Shown one piece after another: positions 13,621-17,380 of a stretch of 17,380 bases of DNA. The notes under the pieces are model-generated. The model saw only the letters and a list, made by a program, of their open reading frames with translations. It did no database searches and was not told the origin of the DNA. Numbering within the stretch: position 1 is the stretch's first letter; every line of letters starts with the position of its first letter. The translations under genes and the position numbers were made by a program. Origin of the DNA: JBGPEQ01 sp035518775 (GTDB taxonomy: Bacteria > Pseudomonadota > Alphaproteobacteria > Dongiales > Dongiaceae); the NCBI GenBank assembly GCA_035518775.1, contig DATIXH010000032.1, positions 1 through 17,380 of the forward strand, read 5' to 3'.

Positions 13621-13873
13621 GGGCGGCCTCTTCCAACAGTTCCTCCAGGGTCGGCCGTCGGCGTGTCGCCTCGCCCAACCGGACCTCGAGACCGATGGCA
13701 GCGAGAATGCGCGATACCTTCGCGAAGCCCAGCTCTCCCAGCCGCCCATTCTCCAGCGCGTCCAAGGTGGCGCGGCTCACGCCAGCCTTCCCGGCGACGT
13801 CGCTCTGCCGCAAGCGCAGCGCCTTGCGGCGCTTGGCAACTTCCGTCCCTATTGTCTCCAGGTTCAGCATCAT
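13592..13873 (-). CDS. hipB: HipB-type XRE-family antitoxin
   Basis: DNA-binding antitoxin and autorepressor of the hipBA module, 93 residues. Cro/C1-type helix-turn-helix at about 8-62: EVAKRRKALRLRQSDVAGKAG, then the recognition helix SRATLDALENGR and the tail GFAKVSRILAAIGLEV. An acidic C-terminal tail (about 74-88, EELLEEAAHDED) could contact HipA. The start has two consecutive ATGs (13873 and 13870) and no Shine-Dalgarno. A TATACT box on the minus strand at 13880-13885 places the transcript start at or next to the ATG, so the mRNA may be leaderless. Translated upstream of, and overlapping, hipA as is normal for this module. Confidence 0.92.
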   Translation of the reverse strand: MMLNLETIGTEVAKRRKALRLRQSDVAGKAGVSRATLDALENGRLGELGFAKVSRILAAIGLEVRLGEATRRRPTLEELLEEAAHDEDLGRRP

Positions 13874-13879
13874 TTGCAG

Positions 13880-14012
13880 AGTATATCAGGCAATCGATAG
13901 CCAATTTAGGCAGCGCCTAGCATACTCATCATAAATTGCGAGAGATGCCCCGGTCAATAGGCAAATTATGATTCATAGCTAGTTTGCCTAGCATACAGTG
14001 CATATCGCATAC
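13880..14012 (-). promoter_or_regulatory. hipBA promoter and operator-like repeat region
   Basis: This AT-rich stretch stands out from the GC-rich surroundings. The -10 candidate TATACT lies at 13880-13885 (minus strand), 6 bases before the hipB ATG. A palindrome TAGGC-agc-GCCTA covers 13907-13919, where the -35 would lie. A second, larger inverted repeat TAGGCAAA (13958-13965) / TTTGCCTA (13983-13990) is 50-80 bases upstream. An 11-base direct repeat GCCTAGCATAC occurs at 13915-13925 and 13986-13996, with further GCATAC/GCATAT copies at 14000 and 14007. Such repeated half-sites fit cooperative HipB/HipAB binding, though they differ from the E. coli TATCC-N8-GGATA operator. Confidence 0.5.
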
Positions 14013-14047
14013 TCGGGGCAGAGAGGATTAGGTGTCGGCAGCATCGC

Positions 14048-14998
14048 TCAGAACCCGCCCTCGCCCTCAGCTCGCGCCTCCGCCATCAGCCACCGCCGGA
14101 ACGCCTCCGTAGCCGGCTTCGCCGCCGCCCCCTCCGGGCAAACCAAATAGTACGCCGGCCGCAGCCGCAGCCTCACCTCGAACGGTGCCGCCAGCCGACC
14201 TGTGGCCAAGTCGGCGCGCGCCAGCGGCTCCAGCGTCAGCGCCACGCCCTGGCCCTCGGCGGCGGCGTCGAGCGCCAGGGCGGCCTGGTTGAAACGCGGG
14301 CCGCGGGCGGCGTCGATGCCGTCCACGCCGGCGGCCGCCAGCCAGGCGCGCCACTCCGGCCGCCCGGCATAGTCGGTGTCGTCATGCAACAGGGTGTGGT
14401 GGCGCAGGTCGTCGGGCCGGCGAAGCGGCCGCCTCCCCTTGAGCAGGCGCGGGCTGCACAGCGGCAGCGCCGAAACATCCATCAGCTTCTCCACCCGGCA
14501 GCCGGGCCAGTCGCCTTCGCCGAAGCGGATCGCGAGATCGGCATCCTCCTCGCGGAAGCCGTCGTTCGCCGGCGTCGGCGCCGGGCCCTCGTCGATCAGT
14601 GCCGCCATCGCCGAGAGGCGGATATCGAGGCCCGGGTTCAGGGCGGCATAGCCACTCAGCCGTGGCACCAGCCATTTGGCGGCCAGCGAGGGCGGCGCCG
14701 AGATGCGCAGCGCCTGCGGCCGGTCGTCGTCCGCGCGCATCTGCTGCACCGCCTCAGCCAGGCGGCCGAAGCCGTCGCGCAAGAGCGGCAGGGCCGCCTG
14801 GCCGGCGTCCGATAGCCGGATCGTCCGGCTCTGCCGGAGAAACAGCTGCACGCCCAGATAGTCCTCCAGGTTCTTGATCTGGTGGCTGATGGCAGCCGGG
14901 CTGACGTTCAGCTCGTTGGCGGCCTTGCGGAAGCTGGCATGCCGGGCTGCGGCCTCGAAGGCCTTCAGGGCATTGAGGGGCGGCAAGCGCTCGGCCAT
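14048..14998 (-). CDS. LysR-family transcriptional regulator (GcvA-like)
   Basis: 316-residue LysR-type regulator. N-terminal winged helix-turn-helix at about 5-65: LPPLNALKAFEAAARHASF, then KAANELNVSPAAISHQIKNLE (about 25-45) as the helix-turn-helix and FLRQSRTIRLSDAG as the wing. The effector-binding domain follows from about 95, opening with LRISAPPSLAAKWLVPRL and including DLAIRFGEGDWPG, a pattern typical of the GcvA/AmpR group. The ATG at 14998 is chosen over the adjacent GTG (15001) because 'aggagg' lies 6 bases upstream. It diverges from a DUF1127 gene across 138 bases and probably regulates it; this pairing is frequent in alphaproteobacteria. The cofactor is unknown. Confidence 0.94.
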   Translation of the reverse strand: MAERLPPLNALKAFEAAARHASFRKAANELNVSPAAISHQIKNLEDYLGVQLFLRQSRTIRLSDAGQAALPLLRDGFGRLAEAVQQMRADDDRPQALRISAPPSLAAKWLVPRLSGYAALNPGLDIRLSAMAALIDEGPAPTPANDGFREEDADLAIRFGEGDWPGCRVEKLMDVSALPLCSPRLLKGRRPLRRPDDLRHHTLLHDDTDYAGRPEWRAWLAAAGVDGIDAARGPRFNQAALALDAAAEGQGVALTLEPLARADLATGRLAAPFEVRLRLRPAYYLVCPEGAAAKPATEAFRRWLMAEARAEGEGGF

Positions 14999-15052
14999 CA
15001 CGCACCTCCTGGCAGTTTAGAATTCCTCAACAGACCGATGACATAATCTCGT

Positions 15053-15068
15053 TTGTTGCATTGCACAA
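15053..15068. promoter_or_regulatory. Candidate LysR binding site in the divergent intergenic region
   Basis: ttgttgcattgcacaa starts with TTG and ends with CAA, and contains two T-N11-A matches (15053/15065 and 15056/15068), the LysR box form. It sits between the regulator start (14998) and the DUF1127 gene (15137), beside a CATAAT sequence (15042-15047) that could be a -10 element. Confidence 0.3.
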
Positions 15069-15136
15069 TAGACCCCATCTTGAAGACAGGGCAAGGGGCT
15101 GTTCAAGAACATCCTACGAATCAAGGAGTTGATAGA

Positions 15137-15472
15137 ATGTCATTGATGTCGCGTCTGCTCACCTGGATCGAACGTTCGCGCCTGCGGAAGGACCTGCTGA
15201 GCCTCGATCCGCGCCTCGTCGCGGACGCCGGGTTCTCGCGTGAGCTGCTGGAGGCCGGCATCCGCGCCTGGCCGTGGCGGACCCCCGCCGAGCCGGCGGT
15301 GTCCATGTTCGCCCGCCCCCTGAGCGAGGCTGAATACCGCGTCGCCGTGGCCGAGCTCGAGTCCTACACTGACGCCGACCTGCAGGACCTTGGCCTCAGC
15401 CGCGGCGCCATTCCCGAGGCGGTCCGCCATGGCCGTCCCGGATTCCCCGAAGATCAGCGCCGGGCCGCCTGA
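15137..15472 (+). CDS. Protein with two DUF1127-like motifs
   Basis: 111 residues. Residues 10-42 (WIERSRLRKDLLSLDPRLVADAGF...) and 66-100 (EYRVAVAELESYTDADLQDLG...) each match the pattern of DUF1127 (YjiS-like), an Arg/Leu-rich helix followed by L-x-D-(I/L/A)-G-(L/F)-S-R. Most family members are single-motif proteins of 45-75 residues, so this looks like an internal duplication. Some small DUF1127 proteins in alphaproteobacteria bind RNA or affect phosphate, carbon or stress responses; the role here is unknown. A strong 'aaggag' 8 bases before the ATG at 15137 decides the start. Divergent from a LysR regulator and followed 26 bases later by a 49-residue ORF. Confidence 0.82.
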   Translation: MSLMSRLLTWIERSRLRKDLLSLDPRLVADAGFSRELLEAGIRAWPWRTPAEPAVSMFARPLSEAEYRVAVAELESYTDADLQDLGLSRGAIPEAVRHGRPGFPEDQRRAA

Positions 15473-15498
15473 CCCCCTATTGTGTGAGGTGACTGCCC

Positions 15499-15648
15499 AT
15501 GTCCCCCTACACCGCCGAAGAAGCCGAATGGCTCTCGATGCACGCCGGTTCCTCCTACTGGCTGCTCAGCCACGCTGACGTCGAAGCGCCCGTCCCGGCC
15601 AACGACAACGACGGCACGCCTCCGAGCGACCGCCACTCCGCCGGCTGA
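15499..15648 (+). CDS. Small hypothetical protein (49 residues)
   Basis: ATG at 15499 with 'gaggtga' about 6 bases upstream, 26 bases after the DUF1127 stop and probably on the same transcript. Sequence begins MSPYTAEEAEWLSMHAGSSY and ends with a hydrophilic Asp/Asn/Pro-rich tail. The N-terminal half could form one helix and is rich in aromatics; there is no signal peptide. Codon use matches the neighbours. No family recognised. Confidence 0.55.
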   Translation: MSPYTAEEAEWLSMHAGSSYWLLSHADVEAPVPANDNDGTPPSDRHSAG

Positions 15649-15693
15649 GGGCCCAAGGGCGGCAGGGATTCCCGTCTGCTTCCGAGGAGCCGC

Positions 15694-15723
15694 TTGCCAA
15701 CGGGCGTCGGTTGTTGCTATAAT
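15694..15723 (+). promoter_or_regulatory. Near-consensus sigma-70 promoter upstream of leuB
   Basis: -35 TTGCCA (15694-15699), 18-base spacer, -10 TATAAT (15718-15723, a perfect consensus match). The expected transcript start is near 15730. No gene begins within 260 bases except leuB at 15997, so this promoter makes either a long leuB leader or a separate small RNA. Confidence 0.7.
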
Positions 15724-15729
15724 GTTCCA

Positions 15730-15996
15730 GGCCAGTTGTGAAGGCCTAGCCTTCGACGACCGGTTGGTCTTTGACATCGTGTATCGGAGCGTAGCGTCGG
15801 CGCGGGCGATGAGCGGTCTGCCCAGTCCGACGTCATGGGATTTTGTACGTCTCGCGGTCGCCCTCCGCTGGGCATGGGGTCCTTCGCTCCTTTCTCCACT
15901 GGCCTGCCCCACGGGGTGGCCAAGGCGGCAGCCCGGCTCTAAGGTGCGCCGACGGTCGCGCGACCGGCATCCCGCTCCATCTCGGCAGTGGAACCC
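15730..15996 (+). other. Long leader upstream of leuB, possibly regulatory
   Basis: About 267 transcribed bases with no credible CDS. Hairpins: AGGCC (15729-15733) with GGCCT (15743-15747) at the predicted 5' end, and TGGCC (15900-15904) with GGCCA (15918-15922) enclosing CCCC/GGGG (15907-15916), about 75 bases before the leuB ATG. No leucine-codon-rich leader peptide and no T-run terminator were seen, so classical attenuation is not supported. An unknown cis-regulatory RNA, an sRNA, or an unstructured leader are all possible. Confidence 0.4.
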
Positions 15997-17109
15997 ATGG
16001 CCAAGAACAAGAAGCTGCTCATCCTCGCCGGCGACGGCATCGGCCCGGAGGTCATGCGCCAGGTCGCCCGTGTCCTCGACTGGTTTGCCAAGCGGCGCGC
16101 CCTCTCCTTCGAGGTGCAGGAGGGCCTGGTCGGCGGCTGCTCCATCGACAAGCACGGCGTCCCCATCACCGACGCCACCATGGCCGACGCCATGGCGGCC
16201 GATGCCGTCCTGCTGGGCGCCGTCGGCGGCCCCAAGTGGGACAACCTGCCCTTCGAGAAGAAGCCCGAGCGCGGCCTCCTCCGCCTACGCAAGGACATGG
16301 AGCTGTTTGCCAACCTCCGCCCCGCCCTGGTGTTCGACGCCCTGGTCGACGCCTCCAGCCTGAAGCCTGAGCTGGTCCGCGGCCTCGACCTCATGATCGT
16401 GCGCGAGCTCACCGGCGGCGTCTACTTCGGCAGCCCGCGCGGCATCGAGACCCTGCCCGACGGCACCCGCCGCGGCATCAACACGCAGGTCTACACCACG
16501 CCTGAGATCATCCGCGTCGCCCGCGTCGCCTTCGAGCTGGCCCGGCAGCGCCGCAAGAAGGTGTGCTCGGTCGAGAAGGCCAACGTGATGGAGAGCGGCG
16601 TGCTTTGGCGCGAAGAGGTGACCAAGCTGCACGCCGCCGAATACCAGGACGTCGAGCTCAGCCACATGTACGCCGACAACTGCGCCATGCAGCTGGTGCG
16701 CCAGCCCAAGCAGTTCGATGTCATCGTCACGGACAATCTGTTCGGCGACCTGCTATCGGATTGTGCCGCCATGCTGACGGGTTCCCTGGGCATGTTGCCC
16801 TCGGCGTCGTTGGGTGCCGCCGATGCGGCCGGCCGCCGTCGGGCTCTCTACGAGCCCGTGCACGGATCGGCACCGGATATCGCCGGCAAGGATCTGGCCA
16901 ACCCTCTGGCCACGCTCCTGAGCTTCTCCATGATGCTGCGCTATTCCTTCGGTCTCGGCGATGATGCCGATCTCATCGACAATGCCGTCCAGGGCGTTCT
17001 GGCCGCCGGAGTACGCACGGGAGACATCGCGACGCCCGGAAGCCGGAAGGTTTCCACGACCGCCATGGGTGACGCCGTCCTCGGGGAACTTGAGCGGCTC
17101 GGGGCCTAG
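15997..17109 (+). CDS. leuB: 3-isopropylmalate dehydrogenase
   Basis: NAD-dependent oxidative decarboxylation of 3-isopropylmalate to 2-oxoisocaproate (via spontaneous decarboxylation of the first product), the step after LeuCD. 370 residues, normal for bacterial LeuB. Seen: LAGDGIGPEV (10-19), substrate arginines R98, R108 and R136, Y143 (in GGVYFGSPRG), catalytic K194 (in SVEKANVM), metal-binding D227, D251 and D255 (in YADN and DNLFGDLLSD), and the NAD-binding EPVHGSAPDIAGKDLANP (286-303), with the HGSAPDIAG pattern of an NAD enzyme. An in-frame GTG at 15988 would add three residues; I prefer the ATG at 15997. Its own promoter lies 280 bases upstream. Confidence 0.97.
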   Translation: MAKNKKLLILAGDGIGPEVMRQVARVLDWFAKRRALSFEVQEGLVGGCSIDKHGVPITDATMADAMAADAVLLGAVGGPKWDNLPFEKKPERGLLRLRKDMELFANLRPALVFDALVDASSLKPELVRGLDLMIVRELTGGVYFGSPRGIETLPDGTRRGINTQVYTTPEIIRVARVAFELARQRRKKVCSVEKANVMESGVLWREEVTKLHAAEYQDVELSHMYADNCAMQLVRQPKQFDVIVTDNLFGDLLSDCAAMLTGSLGMLPSASLGAADAAGRRRALYEPVHGSAPDIAGKDLANPLATLLSFSMMLRYSFGLGDDADLIDNAVQGVLAAGVRTGDIATPGSRKVSTTAMGDAVLGELERLGA

Positions 17110-17132
17110 CCCTCCTGACTCATGCAATTCGA

Positions 17133-17161
17133 TTGGAGGGGGCATGCATTTCTGCTATAGT
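17133..17161 (+). promoter_or_regulatory. Sigma-70-like promoter downstream of leuB
   Basis: -35 TTGGAG (17133-17138), 17-base spacer, -10 TATAGT (17156-17161). It starts 24 bases after the leuB stop and is oriented toward the exported-protein gene at 17294, giving a leader of about 125 GC-rich bases. Confidence 0.6.
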
Positions 17162-17293
17162 CTAGACGAACTGATTGGCGGGGCCTCGGCCCTCCCCTAG
17201 TTGGAGCGGCGTTGCCGCGGCACGGTCAGATGAGGCGCGCTGGGGGGACGGCCCGCGGGAGGGCGGACCGGTTTCGTGGGGGATCGGCGTCTG

Positions 17294-17380
17294 ATGATGA
17301 CTCAATGGGGTTTGGCGCGGACAGCCATGGTCGCTGCCGCGCTTGGTGCGCTGGCCGCGACGGCGACTGCAGGCGACAGC
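17294..17380 (+). CDS. N-terminus of a predicted exported protein (cut by the window end)
   Basis: 29 codons from the ATG at 17294 (a second ATG follows at 17297) read without a stop to the window edge. They form a typical signal peptide: MMTQWGLARTA, a hydrophobic core VAAALGALAA, and a cleavage-like TATAGDS. 'gtggggga' lies upstream, about 12 bases from the ATG. A promoter at 17133-17161 points at it. The mature protein is outside the window, so no function can be given. Confidence 0.6.
   Translation, partial: MMTQWGLARTAMVAAALGALAATATAGDS

Noticed and set aside
12643..13920. 425-codon plus-strand frame opposite hipA
   Set aside because: Antisense to a kinase with all catalytic residues, and itself low-complexity without a domain.
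15730..15996. Leucine attenuator with a leader peptide
   Set aside because: No short ORF rich in Leu codons and no T-run terminator were found in the leuB leader.
15722..16363. Plus-strand ORF starting at the leuB promoter
   Set aside because: Its start overlaps the -10 box, so it would lie upstream of the transcript start, and it runs into leuB in another frame.

Overview
The window is high-GC, densely packed DNA that reads as an alphaproteobacterial chromosome. The signs are a leucine-biosynthesis set in which leuC, leuD and leuB are near each other but not adjacent, a long-form SAICAR synthase, a DUF1127 protein divergent from a GcvA-like LysR regulator, and a paired palindromic repeat with the 'caccccgacgaaagtcgggg' type of arm that is widespread in that class. 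I cannot name the genus; a Rhodospirillales- or Hyphomicrobiales-type genome would fit.

Left part (1-6681). leuC (70-1482) is followed by a palindromic repeat and faces purC on the minus strand. A GNAT acetyltransferase diverges from purC. After it comes a 340-base non-coding stretch with nested hairpins that ends in a very strong intrinsic terminator (3557-3596), which I read as a candidate small RNA. An OmpR-type response regulator and its histidine kinase follow, overlapping by 4 bases. A small secreted protein lies 9 bases upstream of leuD and probably shares its transcript. LeuC and LeuD form isopropylmalate isomerase.

Middle part (6682-12315). An amidase-signature hydrolase is convergent with a small two-helix membrane protein on the minus strand, with a repeat-like palindrome between them. 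About 420 bases without a convincing gene contain clear RNA-like hairpins. Then come two or three very short, tightly packed ORFs and a 5-formyltetrahydrofolate cyclo-ligase with an unusual C-terminal extension. An 87-residue protein of unknown function precedes the most unusual gene here: a class III nucleotide cyclase domain fused to a MarR-type DNA-binding domain (11314-12315).

Right part (12316-17380). On the minus strand lies a hipBA-type toxin-antitoxin operon, with an AT-rich upstream region full of TAGGCA/TGCCTA half-sites and a hipB promoter that looks leaderless. Next is a GcvA-like LysR regulator divergent from a double-DUF1127 protein and a 49-residue ORF. leuB (15997-17109) has its own near-consensus promoter and a leader of about 270 bases. 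A second promoter follows leuB and drives a gene for an exported protein that is cut by the window end.

The core metabolic genes (leuCDB, purC, fthC) look vertically inherited. The spacers between them hold the accessory and regulatory material: two-component system, cyclase-MarR fusion, hipBA and LysR/DUF1127. No tRNA, rRNA, CRISPR array or insertion sequence was seen.
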